Positions 1 to 6,441 of a stretch of DNA of 7,214 nt are shown here, piece by piece; position 1 is the first letter of the stretch; each line of letters begins with the position of its first letter. The notes beneath the pieces are model-generated. The model did not search any database and was not told the DNA's origin. It worked only from the letters and a program-made list of their open reading frames with translations. Origin of the DNA: Lachnospiraceae bacterium (GTDB lineage: Bacteria > Bacillota_A > Clostridia > Lachnospirales > Lachnospiraceae); contig JAFPAZ010000271.1 in NCBI GenBank assembly GCA_017390645.1, forward strand, positions 1 to 7,214. Reading direction: 5' to 3'. Made by a program: the position numbers and the translations under genes.

Positions 1-40
1 AATCACCTAATCAAGGCAAAAAAACGGGAGGAGGAATGTT

Positions 41-1336
41 ATGAAAAAAGAACGACTTCATATCAGTAAGGCAATGCCTGGTATGATTTTATCTGCTCCT
101 GTAATTTCACCAAATAAGATTACTTTGTTTCAGATTGGAACGATCCTCACCCGTCAGAAAATAAATGCCATCCGGAAGTATCGTGTTACATACATTGCCA
201 TTTATGACGATATACAAAGCGCCTTGGATGATAATATCATTACCATTGACCAGGTGGAAGAAATCAAAACCTTAATAGAAAACAATAAAAGACAAGGGGA
301 TACAAAAGAAGAGGAGCCAGAGCAGAAAGATCTAAAACAGGAAGAAGTCAGACAAAAAGAATCGAATCAAAAGAATTTAGATGTCATTGTTTCGGAAAAA
401 GAAGAGGATTCTTCTAAGGAATCATCCCAAGAAACACCGATGCAAACGGTTGCTTCTGAAAAATATAAGGAAAGAATTGTTAATAGTAAGGAATATTTTG
501 AGTTTGCGAAACATTTTAATAATAATCTTGAGACATTCCACACAGAACTTCATGAAATTGCATCTACTTCGAAAAAGGTAGATGTAGATGAATTAATGGA
601 TACCACCTCCGATTTATTAAATTTGGCGTCCAATTCCCTACAGGTATTCGATATCCTGCATAATTTAAGACATTATGATGATTCCACCTATGCCCATTCT
701 TTGAATGTTTCCATTATTTGTAACGTTTTTGGGAAATGGTTAAAATATAGTGAGGAAGATTTAAAATTACTTACGGTTGCCGGACTTTTGCATGATATTG
801 GAAAGCTTTCTATTGATCCTAAAATTATTAAAAAACCGGGAAAACTCACGGATGAGGAATTTACTGCCATTAAACAGCATCCGGTGTTAGGATTTAATCT
901 TTTGAAGAAAAAAGGGGTAGACAGCCGAATTTTATCTGCCGCATTAATGCATCATAAAAAATGTGATGGCAGTGGGTATCCTAACCTGCCTCCTTCTGTA
1001 CCGTTGACAGATTTTGCAAAAATTGTTACCATTGCTGATATTTATGAAGCTATGACTGCGAACCGGGTTTACCGGCAGGGACTTTGTCCTTTTGATGTCA
1101 TAAGAATGTTGCAGGATGGCGGCTTTCAGCTTTATGAACCGAAATTTCTTGTGATTTTTTTAAATGGTATTGTACAAAGCTATCTAAATCATTATGTCCA
1201 GCTTTCGGACGGACAAGTGGGGATGATTAAATATATTAATCAGTTTTCGCCCCCTGACCCCATGATTCAGTTAGAAAATGGTGAGATTGTCGATTTATCA
1301 AAGGATAAATCAGTACGGATTATTGCATTGATGTAA
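41..1336 (+). CDS. HD-GYP domain protein, probable cyclic-di-GMP phosphodiesterase
   Basis: Probable cytosolic phosphodiesterase that hydrolyses the second messenger cyclic-di-GMP; no membrane segment or sensor domain is visible. Residues 1 to about 65 form a small N-terminal domain of the kind often found ahead of HD-GYP modules in Clostridia. Residues about 84-140 are a charged, low-complexity E/K/Q/S-rich linker. The HD-GYP domain covers about 205-390. Expected metal-ligand positions are present: H219, H251-D252 (in HDIGK), H280 (HPVLG), H304-H305 and D333. The GYP signature is intact at D309-P314 (DGSGYP), but the usual HHE motif reads HHK, with K306 in place of Glu. The start is set by a GGGAGGAGG ribosome binding site at 26-34, six bases before the ATG. 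The 40 bases upstream show no end of another gene. The family call is firm; activity and substrate are inferred. Confidence 0.93.
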   Translation: MKKERLHISKAMPGMILSAPVISPNKITLFQIGTILTRQKINAIRKYRVTYIAIYDDIQSALDDNIITIDQVEEIKTLIENNKRQGDTKEEEPEQKDLKQEEVRQKESNQKNLDVIVSEKEEDSSKESSQETPMQTVASEKYKERIVNSKEYFEFAKHFNNNLETFHTELHEIASTSKKVDVDELMDTTSDLLNLASNSLQVFDILHNLRHYDDSTYAHSLNVSIICNVFGKWLKYSEEDLKLLTVAGLLHDIGKLSIDPKIIKKPGKLTDEEFTAIKQHPVLGFNLLKKKGVDSRILSAALMHHKKCDGSGYPNLPPSVPLTDFAKIVTIADIYEAMTANRVYRQGLCPFDVIRMLQDGGFQLYEPKFLVIFLNGIVQSYLNHYVQLSDGQVGMIKYINQFSPPDPMIQLENGEIVDLSKDKSVRIIALM

Positions 1337-1343
1337 GGGATGG

Positions 1344-1494
1344 TTTATTGATTTTAGCATAAAAACTTAATATTAGAGAAATGAATAAAAGGAACACAAT
1401 AAAAGGATGCTAAAGCTGTTTTATTGTTTTCAGTATAAAAACTTAATATCAGGGAAATGAATAAAAGGAAAACAGTAAAAGGATGCTAAAGCTG
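1344..1494. repeat. Tandem direct duplication, two ~75-nt units, 76-nt period
   Basis: Two copies, 1344-1418 and 1420-1494, align without gaps at an offset of 76 bases; I count 7 mismatches in 75 positions (about 91% identity). They fill most of the gap between the HD-GYP gene and ytvI. In unit 1 an 8-base inverted repeat, TTTAGCAT (1353-1360) and ATGCTAAA (1407-1414), lies near the unit ends; in unit 2 the left arm has changed to TTCAGTAT. Each unit also holds a weak sigma-A-like pair: TTGATT (1348) with TATTAG (1371) in unit 1 and TTGTTT (1424) with TATCAG (1447) in unit 2, both with 17-base spacing. Each carries a 10-codon ATG-to-TAA reading frame (1381-1413 and 1457-1489). No transposase or known RNA family is recognised, and the function is unknown. 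Confidence 0.9.
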
Positions 1495-1542
1495 CAAATG
1501 GCGTCAACATCCTATGATACTTTCATGGAAGGAAGAATATAA

Positions 1543-2568
1543 ATGAAAGAAGAAACTTTGATTTCCCGAAAAAAGTTATTACTCATTTTAGGGATTACAG
1601 CAGGTGTATATATTTTTTTCAAGTATTTATTGCCCCTTGTAATTCCTTTTTTATTTGCACTTATTTTAAGCCGGATTATGTCCCCGGCAGTAAAATGGCT
1701 CCAAAAGAAATATAAAATAAAACCAGCCATAGGAGCCTGCCTTATTATGCTGGCTGGGGGAACTTTACTCTTTTTCATTATTAGATATTTTGGAAGCCTG
1801 CTTGCAGAACAGATTCAGAAATTATCCTTATATCTTCCCTTTTACTCCAGGAAAATAACTATATTTATAAAAAACAGCTGCAATCGGATAGAAGAGGGAA
1901 TGAACATGAAACAGGGAATCATTTATCCAGCTCTGGAAAAACAAGGAGAAACCATGGCCGGAAAAATAGTGGCATACTTTGGGGAGTATTCCCTTGTTAC
2001 GTTCCGGATGCTGCTGGATGCCTTTATATTTATTGTTCTTATGATTATGAGTACCATTTTGCTGGCAGGGAAAGAAATAAAAGACAGCCAGAACAAAATC
2101 ATTAAGCTTGGAATAGAGGTTTACAATCAAGTAAGTATTGCTTTCCTTTCTTATGTGAAGGCGCAGCTTGTGATTATGGTTTTTGATGCCATTCTGTCAG
2201 CCATTGGACTTTACATTCTGGGAAACCCATATTATTTGGTAATTGGAATTTTATTAGGTGTGATAGATGCCCTTCCTTTATTTGGAACCGGAACTATTTT
2301 AATTCCCTGGGGAATTATCAGTATTTTTTTGGGAAATCCTGCCACCGGAATCGGATTGCTTATTCTATATGGAATTCTTGGGGTTATGCGACAAATTGTA
2401 GAGCCTAAAATTATGGGAAAACAAATGAATATGGATTTGCTTACTTCTTTGATTTTTATGTATGTGGGGTATCGTTTGTTTGGAATCTGGGGATTTGTTT
2501 TAGGGCCTTTAGGATTTTGCACCGGAAAAAGTATCTACGAAAATTTCTTGCGCTCACAACTTGAATAG
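1543..2568 (+). CDS. ytvI: AI-2E/PerM-family transporter, YtvI-type sporulation membrane protein
   Basis: Multi-pass inner-membrane protein of the AI-2E/PerM exporter-like superfamily, most like the YtvI group found in endospore formers; the transported substrate is not known. At 341 residues it has the usual family length. Hydrophobic segments are visible at about 11-30, 31-46, 62-80, 155-175, 205-227, 230-246, 250-280 and 300-325, with a polar stretch at about 85-150 between the early and late groups. Two family signatures are clear: IDALPLFGTG (241-250), a variant of the D-x-x-P-x-x-G motif, and RQIVEPKIMG (283-292). An AAGGAAG ribosome binding site at 1529-1535 lies seven bases before the ATG. 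It begins 48 bases after the tandem duplication, and transcription could start there. The superfamily is certain; a role in sporulation is inferred from resemblance only. Confidence 0.9.
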   Translation: MKEETLISRKKLLLILGITAGVYIFFKYLLPLVIPFLFALILSRIMSPAVKWLQKKYKIKPAIGACLIMLAGGTLLFFIIRYFGSLLAEQIQKLSLYLPFYSRKITIFIKNSCNRIEEGMNMKQGIIYPALEKQGETMAGKIVAYFGEYSLVTFRMLLDAFIFIVLMIMSTILLAGKEIKDSQNKIIKLGIEVYNQVSIAFLSYVKAQLVIMVFDAILSAIGLYILGNPYYLVIGILLGVIDALPLFGTGTILIPWGIISIFLGNPATGIGLLILYGILGVMRQIVEPKIMGKQMNMDLLTSLIFMYVGYRLFGIWGFVLGPLGFCTGKSIYENFLRSQLE

Positions 2569-2576
2569 TGTAAAAT
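2548..2576 (+). promoter_or_regulatory. Candidate sigma-A promoter for the flavodoxin-SCP2 gene
   Basis: A -35-like TTGCGC (2548-2553, three of six matches) stands 17 bases before TAAAAT (2571-2576, five of six matches). It overlaps the 3' end of ytvI and lies about 43 bases before the next start codon. The spacing is ideal but the -35 is poor, and read-through from ytvI across the 50-base gap is equally possible. Confidence 0.3.
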
Positions 2577-2618
2577 TAAGACATATGTTTCGGAAGATGA
2601 AAGGAAAGGGAAAAGAGC

Positions 2619-3620
2619 ATGCGTATTCACATTTATTATGGTGGAAGAGGACTGATTGAAGATCCCAATCTTTATGTGCTAAAGAAAATCGAAGAAGTGT
2701 TAGAGGAACTCCGGGTAAAGGTGGAGCGGTTTCATTTATTCGAAGATAAAAATGGGATTTTAACCCTGCCTTCCAGTTTGAAGGAAGCAGATGGTATTAT
2801 CCTGGCTGCTACAGTAGAATGGATGGGAATTGGTGGATTGATGCAGCAGTTCTTAGATGCCTGCTGGTTGTATGCAGATAAGGAGAAAATCAGTAATATT
2901 TATATGATGCCTGTGGTTATGGCTACCACGGAGGGAGAGAAGGAAGCAGAATTAACTTTGATGAAAGCATGGGAGATATTAGGAGGTAAAACTTTGCATG
3001 GCCTTAGCGCTTATGTAGAAAACCGGGTAGATTTTGAATTGAATCAGGTCTATGCAGGTATCATCGAGAAAAGTGCAGAAAACCTTTACCGTGCGATTAA
3101 CCAGAAACAGTCAGCACTTCCAAGTTCTACAGGGGCAGTAAGGGATGCAGTATCCAGAGGAAATGCCATTGACCTTACTCCGAAGGAAAGTGAACAGTTG
3201 TCAAGATTCGTGGCAGATGACACTTATGTAAAAAAACAAAAAGAAGACATAGAAGAATTAACAGCCATGTTTAAGGTCATGTTAGGAGGAGCCAAGGAAG
3301 AGGAAGTGGATTTTGAAAAAGCACTTGAGGACCACTTTTTACGAGGTTTTGAATTTGAAGGCTCATTTGCCATAGGTTTTACAGATTTATTAGAAGAAAA
3401 ACAACTTTATCTAAAGATTGAGAATCAGGAAATCGATGTGAGCTGGGTGAAGAAAGTACCGGAAGTAGACGTTACCATGAAAACTACGCAGACGGTATTT
3501 AAAGAGGTGATAAGTGGTAAAATAACCTTTGCAGAGGCATTTATGGTTGGGAAGATTACCGCGAAGGGAGATTTTTCACTATTAAAGAATCTGGATAAAA
3601 AATTCCGATTCCAGAGGTAA
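2619..3620 (+). CDS. Flavodoxin-like / SCP2-like two-domain protein of unknown function
   Basis: Cytosolic protein of 333 residues with two apparent modules. Residues 1 to about 165 resemble the NAD(P)H-dependent FMN reductase/flavodoxin fold: an opening beta strand RIHIYY, a long helix, then ADGIILAATVEWMGIGG (57-73) and LMQQFLDACW, placed like the segment that lines the flavin site. The usual phosphate-binding loop rich in Ser/Thr after strand 1 is not evident (YYGGRGLIEDPN), so flavin binding is unproven. A polar linker spans about 165-235. Residues about 245-333 resemble SCP2 (sterol carrier protein 2-like) domains, including FKEVISGKITFAEAFMVGKI (294-313) followed by TAKGDFSLLKNL. Such domains bind lipids or other hydrophobic ligands. 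An AAGGAAAGGG ribosome binding site (2601-2610) precedes the ATG by eight bases. I do not know its function; an oxidoreductase acting on a hydrophobic ligand is a guess. Confidence 0.85.
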   Translation: MRIHIYYGGRGLIEDPNLYVLKKIEEVLEELRVKVERFHLFEDKNGILTLPSSLKEADGIILAATVEWMGIGGLMQQFLDACWLYADKEKISNIYMMPVVMATTEGEKEAELTLMKAWEILGGKTLHGLSAYVENRVDFELNQVYAGIIEKSAENLYRAINQKQSALPSSTGAVRDAVSRGNAIDLTPKESEQLSRFVADDTYVKKQKEDIEELTAMFKVMLGGAKEEEVDFEKALEDHFLRGFEFEGSFAIGFTDLLEEKQLYLKIENQEIDVSWVKKVPEVDVTMKTTQTVFKEVISGKITFAEAFMVGKITAKGDFSLLKNLDKKFRFQR

Positions 3621-3632
3621 AACCCCGAATTA

Positions 3633-3643
3633 TATAATATAAT
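3633..3643 (+). promoter_or_regulatory. Candidate -10 region for the dnaX operon
   Basis: Two overlapping perfect TATAAT hexamers (3633-3638 and 3638-3643) lie just after the stop of the preceding gene, about 140 bases before dnaX. No convincing -35 element stands 16-18 bases upstream, so this could be chance in AT-rich DNA. If used, it would give a leader RNA of about 130 bases containing the hairpins described at 3671-3762. Confidence 0.3.
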
Positions 3644-3670
3644 CTTTTTCATAGTACCGCTACGAGCCGA

Positions 3671-3762
3671 AGGCAGCGAAAGCGTGCCTGTGTTGATTTG
3701 TTATTTTTGAAGCACTTTCACACATTATAGTTTCACAAACGCCCAAAGTGTGAATCTGCCGG
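3671..3762 (+). promoter_or_regulatory. Potentially structured leader RNA upstream of dnaX
   Basis: The first element is a compact hairpin at 3671-3689: AGGCA pairs with TGCCT, then GC with GC around a GAAA tetraloop, with G3684 bulged. The second is a set of alternative pairings near 3712-3754: GCACTTT (3712-3718) with AAAGTGT (3745-3751), TTCACAC (3717-3723) with GTGTGAA (3748-3754), and TTCACA (3732-3737) with TGTGAA (3749-3754). These share bases and cannot all form at once. GGCAG (3672-3676) could also pair with CTGCC (3756-3760), next to the ribosome binding site AAAGGAGG (3763-3770). The first hairpin is followed by a T-rich tract (3693-3708), but not immediately, so it is a poor intrinsic terminator. 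I recognise no known riboswitch or RNA family. Confidence 0.4.
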
Positions 3763-3777
3763 AAAGGAGGGAGAAAT

Positions 3778-5388
3778 ATGTCCTATATGGCACTTTACCG
3801 AAAGTGGAGGCCTTCTGAATTTGAAGATGTAAAAGGACAGGAACATATTGTTAAGACGTTAAGAAATCAGATTATTCACGACCGTGTAGGTCATGCCTAT
3901 TTGTTTTGCGGAACCAGAGGAACCGGTAAAACTACTATTGCCAAGCTATTTGCCAAGGCAGTAAATTGCGAGAATCCGGTAGAAGGAAGTCCCTGTGGGG
4001 AATGTGCGATGTGTAAAGACATTGCCAGTCAAAGTTCCTTAAATGTCATTGAAATTGATGCTGCATCCAACAATGGTGTGGATAATATCCGTGAAATCAG
4101 GGATGAAGTGAATTATTCTCCCACAGAAGGAAAATATAAAGTTTATATCATTGATGAAGTTCATATGCTTTCGCCGGGAGCATTTAACGCATTGCTAAAG
4201 ACGTTGGAAGAACCTCCGTCTTATGTGATATTTATTTTGGCTACTACGGAAGCACATAAAATTCCGATTACCATTTTATCAAGGTGTCAACGATATGATT
4301 TTAGGAGAATTACCATTGATACCATTAGTGACAGGTTACAGGAACTGATGGAAAAGGAAAAAATAGAAGTAGAAGAAAAGGCCATTCGTTATGTGGCGAA
4401 GGCAGCAGATGGTTCTTTGCGTGATGCCCTTAGCCTGCTGGACCAGTGCATTGCGTTCCATTTAGGGGAGACACTTACTTATGACATGGTGCTGGAAGTT
4501 CTTGGCGTGGTAGATGTGGAACAATTCCAGAATTTAGTGGAAGCCATGGAAGAAAGAAATACGAAGAAGGTACTGGAAAGAATTGATAACATTGTATGGC
4601 AGGGAAAAGAATTAGGGCAGTTTGTCCTGGATTTTACCTGGTATTTAAGAAATCTTCTTATGCTGAAGGTAGCAGATGGGAAGGAAGAATTACTAGAGGT
4701 ATCTAAGGAAAAGCAGGAAGTTATGTTTGAAATGTCAAAAAAACTATCCGAAGAAGACCTTATGAGATATATTCGCATTCTTTCGGAATTATCCGGTGAG
4801 ATGCGGTATTCTGCAAATAAAAGAGTACTTTTGGAAGTAGCCATGATAAAGATGTGTATTCCAAAAATGGAACAGGACTTTTCCTCTATTATACAAAGGC
4901 TTAAGGCTCTGGAAAACCAGATGGACCAGCTGGAGAAAGAACCGAAGGTGGTTGTAAAAGAGGTAAGGACCGAAGAACCTTCCGGTATGAAGGAAGAAGA
5001 AGTGAAAGAAGAGTTAATAAAACATTATGAACCGGCGAAGATAGAAGATTTAAAACTCTTTGTATCCAAATGGGAGACCATAAAACAAAAAGTAGAATCC
5101 AGGCTGCTAAAAAGCAGACTGCAGGATGTAGGAATTGGAATTGCTTCTGCGGATCATACCTTAAATCTTTTGTATTATGCAGATGACCCAAATGCTGACA
5201 GCTATTGGGGTTCTAAGGATTCCGACGTGTTGCAGCGGAGAATAAAGGAATTAGAAGATGTGGTTAAGGAAATCGTTGGAAAAGAGATCAAATTTCAATG
5301 TATTCCTGTCAGTAACCAGGAGAGCCGGTCCATTGAGCATATTGATATGACCAAGGTAAAATATTTAAAGATAGATGTTGAAAATTAG
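3778..5388 (+). CDS. dnaX: DNA polymerase III subunit gamma/tau (clamp loader ATPase)
   Basis: ATPase subunit of the replicative clamp loader, which opens and loads the beta sliding clamp onto primed DNA; the tau form also tethers polymerase to helicase. The N-terminal AAA+ module shows Walker A GTRGTGKT (45-52), a four-cysteine zinc site C64, C73, C76, C79, Walker B IIDEVH with D126-E127, the EEPP segment (144-147), and the SRC arginine-finger motif (168-170). Helical domain III runs to about residue 360. It is followed by a coiled, charged linker (about 368-415) and a tau-type C-terminal domain. At 536 residues it is slightly shorter than the Bacillus protein. A near-ideal AAAGGAGG (3763-3770) lies seven bases before the ATG. 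An in-frame A7 tract at 4737-4743 fits a slippery heptamer (see findings). It is first in a tight cluster with ybaB and recR. Confidence 0.98.
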   Translation: MSYMALYRKWRPSEFEDVKGQEHIVKTLRNQIIHDRVGHAYLFCGTRGTGKTTIAKLFAKAVNCENPVEGSPCGECAMCKDIASQSSLNVIEIDAASNNGVDNIREIRDEVNYSPTEGKYKVYIIDEVHMLSPGAFNALLKTLEEPPSYVIFILATTEAHKIPITILSRCQRYDFRRITIDTISDRLQELMEKEKIEVEEKAIRYVAKAADGSLRDALSLLDQCIAFHLGETLTYDMVLEVLGVVDVEQFQNLVEAMEERNTKKVLERIDNIVWQGKELGQFVLDFTWYLRNLLMLKVADGKEELLEVSKEKQEVMFEMSKKLSEEDLMRYIRILSELSGEMRYSANKRVLLEVAMIKMCIPKMEQDFSSIIQRLKALENQMDQLEKEPKVVVKEVRTEEPSGMKEEEVKEELIKHYEPAKIEDLKLFVSKWETIKQKVESRLLKSRLQDVGIGIASADHTLNLLYYADDPNADSYWGSKDSDVLQRRIKELEDVVKEIVGKEIKFQCIPVSNQESRSIEHIDMTKVKYLKIDVEN

Positions 5389-5400
5389 GAGGATTTAAAA

Positions 5401-5757
5401 ATGGCAAAAAGAGGTGGATATCCAGGAGGAATGATGCCTGGAAATATGAACAATTTAATGAAACAGGCACAGAAAATGCAGCGTCAGATGGAAGAGACGA
5501 CTCAGGAACTAGAAACCAAGACTTACGAAGCATCCGCAGGCGGCGGAGTGGTGAAAGTTATGATTTCCGGTAAAAAAGAAGTGATTTCCGTAAAGATTGA
5601 CGAAGAAGTAGTAGACAAAGATGACATTGAAATGTTAGAAGATTTAATTATGGCGGCTACCAATGAAGCCTTACGTGCCCAGGAGGCAGATGCAAATGAG
5701 CAGATGTCCAGAATTACCGGAGGGTTAGGAGGATTTGGCGGAGGATTCCCGTTCTAA
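5401..5757 (+). CDS. ybaB: YbaB/EbfC family nucleoid-associated protein
   Basis: Small dimeric DNA-binding protein (118 residues) that coats or bends nucleoid DNA; the family is also called EbfC in spirochaetes and YaaK in Bacillus. The conserved core begins at about residue 17 with [15 protein letters not shown], a long amphipathic helix. It continues through the Gly-rich turn [10 protein letters not shown], the strand around [13 protein letters not shown], and a second helix around [14 protein letters not shown]. Both tails are rich in glycine and methionine or phenylalanine ([10 protein letters not shown] at the start, [12 protein letters not shown] at the end), as is common in Firmicutes members. 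Its ribosome binding site AGGAGG (5387-5392) overlaps the dnaX stop codon and lies eight bases before the ATG, consistent with translational linkage. Its position between dnaX and recR is the classic arrangement. Confidence 0.97.
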   Translation: MAKRGGYPGGMMPGNMNNLMKQAQKMQRQMEETTQELETKTYEASAGGGVVKVMISGKKEVISVKIDEEVVDKDDIEMLEDLIMAATNEALRAQEADANEQMSRITGGLGGFGGGFPF

Positions 5758-5770
5758 TTGGAGGTAGCAT

Positions 5771-6367
5771 ATGGAATGCTTTAGTACCGAAATAACAAAT
5801 TTAATAGAGGAATTAGGGAGACTTCCGGGAATTGGAAATAAAACTGCCCAGCGACTGGCATTTCATATTATTCATATGCCAAAAGAACAGGTAGATATGC
5901 TTTCAAACAGCATAAAAAGTGCAAAGGAAAACGTTCGTTTTTGTAAAGAGTGCTTTACCTTGACAGATAAAGAAGTCTGTCCGATTTGTTCCAGCAAAGA
6001 AAGAAATAAAAAACTGATTATGGTAGTGGAAAGTACCAAGGATTTGGCGGCCTATGAGAAGGTTGGAAAATATGATGGGGTATACCATGTGCTTCATGGA
6101 GCCATTTCTCCTATGTCAGGAATTGGGCCCAATGATATTAAATTAAAGGAATTGATGGTTCGTCTGAAAGAGGATGTGGAGGAACTCATTATTGCCACAA
6201 ATTCGAATCTGGAAGGGGAAACTACCGCTATGTATATTACGAAATTAGTAAAACCTTCCGGGATTAAAATGACCAGAATTGCCAGTGGAGTACCGGTTGG
6301 CGGGGATTTGGAATGTATTGATGAAGTGACGTTGTTAAGGGCATTGGAGCATAGAATCGAGTTATAA
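5771..6367 (+). CDS. recR: Recombination protein RecR
   Basis: RecF-pathway mediator that works with RecO (and RecF) to load RecA onto single-stranded DNA gaps and so starts recombinational repair. The 198 residues match the family length and order. A helix-hairpin-helix DNA-binding segment lies at about 11-32, with LPGIGNKTAQRLAFH. A four-cysteine zinc finger uses C58, C61, C70 and C73. A Toprim domain starts at about 82 (IMVVEST, with E87) and includes the YHVLHGAISPMSGIGP segment and the conserved NLEGETTAMYI stretch. The C-terminal PVGGDLECIDEVTL is also typical. The start is supported by GGAGG (5760-5764) six bases upstream; the gene begins 13 bases after the ybaB stop, so the two are co-transcribed. 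Nothing is missing or disrupted. Confidence 0.98.
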   Translation: MECFSTEITNLIEELGRLPGIGNKTAQRLAFHIIHMPKEQVDMLSNSIKSAKENVRFCKECFTLTDKEVCPICSSKERNKKLIMVVESTKDLAAYEKVGKYDGVYHVLHGAISPMSGIGPNDIKLKELMVRLKEDVEELIIATNSNLEGETTAMYITKLVKPSGIKMTRIASGVPVGGDLECIDEVTLLRALEHRIEL

Positions 6368-6441
6368 ACCAATGCAGGGACAATATAAGTTTTTTATAGT
6401 TTCGCAACTGCCTATCACACTATATACAAGGAGGAGATTTT

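Noticed and set aside
1337..1500. Cyclic-di-GMP riboswitch next to the HD-GYP gene.
   Set aside because: The conserved GEMM-I core (GCACAGGGCAAACC and the paired GACGCAAAGCC) is absent, and the element lies downstream of the HD-GYP gene.
1513..1518. TATGAT as a -10 element for ytvI.
   Set aside because: No -35-like sequence stands 16-18 bases upstream, and the start would fall almost at the ribosome binding site.
3671..3708. Intrinsic terminator after the flavodoxin-SCP2 gene.
   Set aside because: The GAAA-capped hairpin is not directly followed by a T-run; the T-rich stretch starts several bases later and is interrupted by A and G.
3621..3777. Possible small SRP RNA gene upstream of dnaX, as found in several Firmicutes; CCGGAAAGGAGG loosely resembles the SRP RNA apical loop region.
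   Set aside because: The diagnostic SRP helix 8 sequence is not present, and the resembling bases are simply the dnaX ribosome binding site.
4479..5191. Two open frames of about 100 codons on the - strand within dnaX.
   Set aside because: They are antisense shadows of the strongly conserved dnaX coding sequence, with no ribosome binding site or recognisable domain.
6368..6441. Promoter for the phosphofructokinase gene (TATATA at 6421-6426).
   Set aside because: No -35-like hexamer stands at a suitable distance, and the hexamer would put the transcription start on top of the ribosome binding site.
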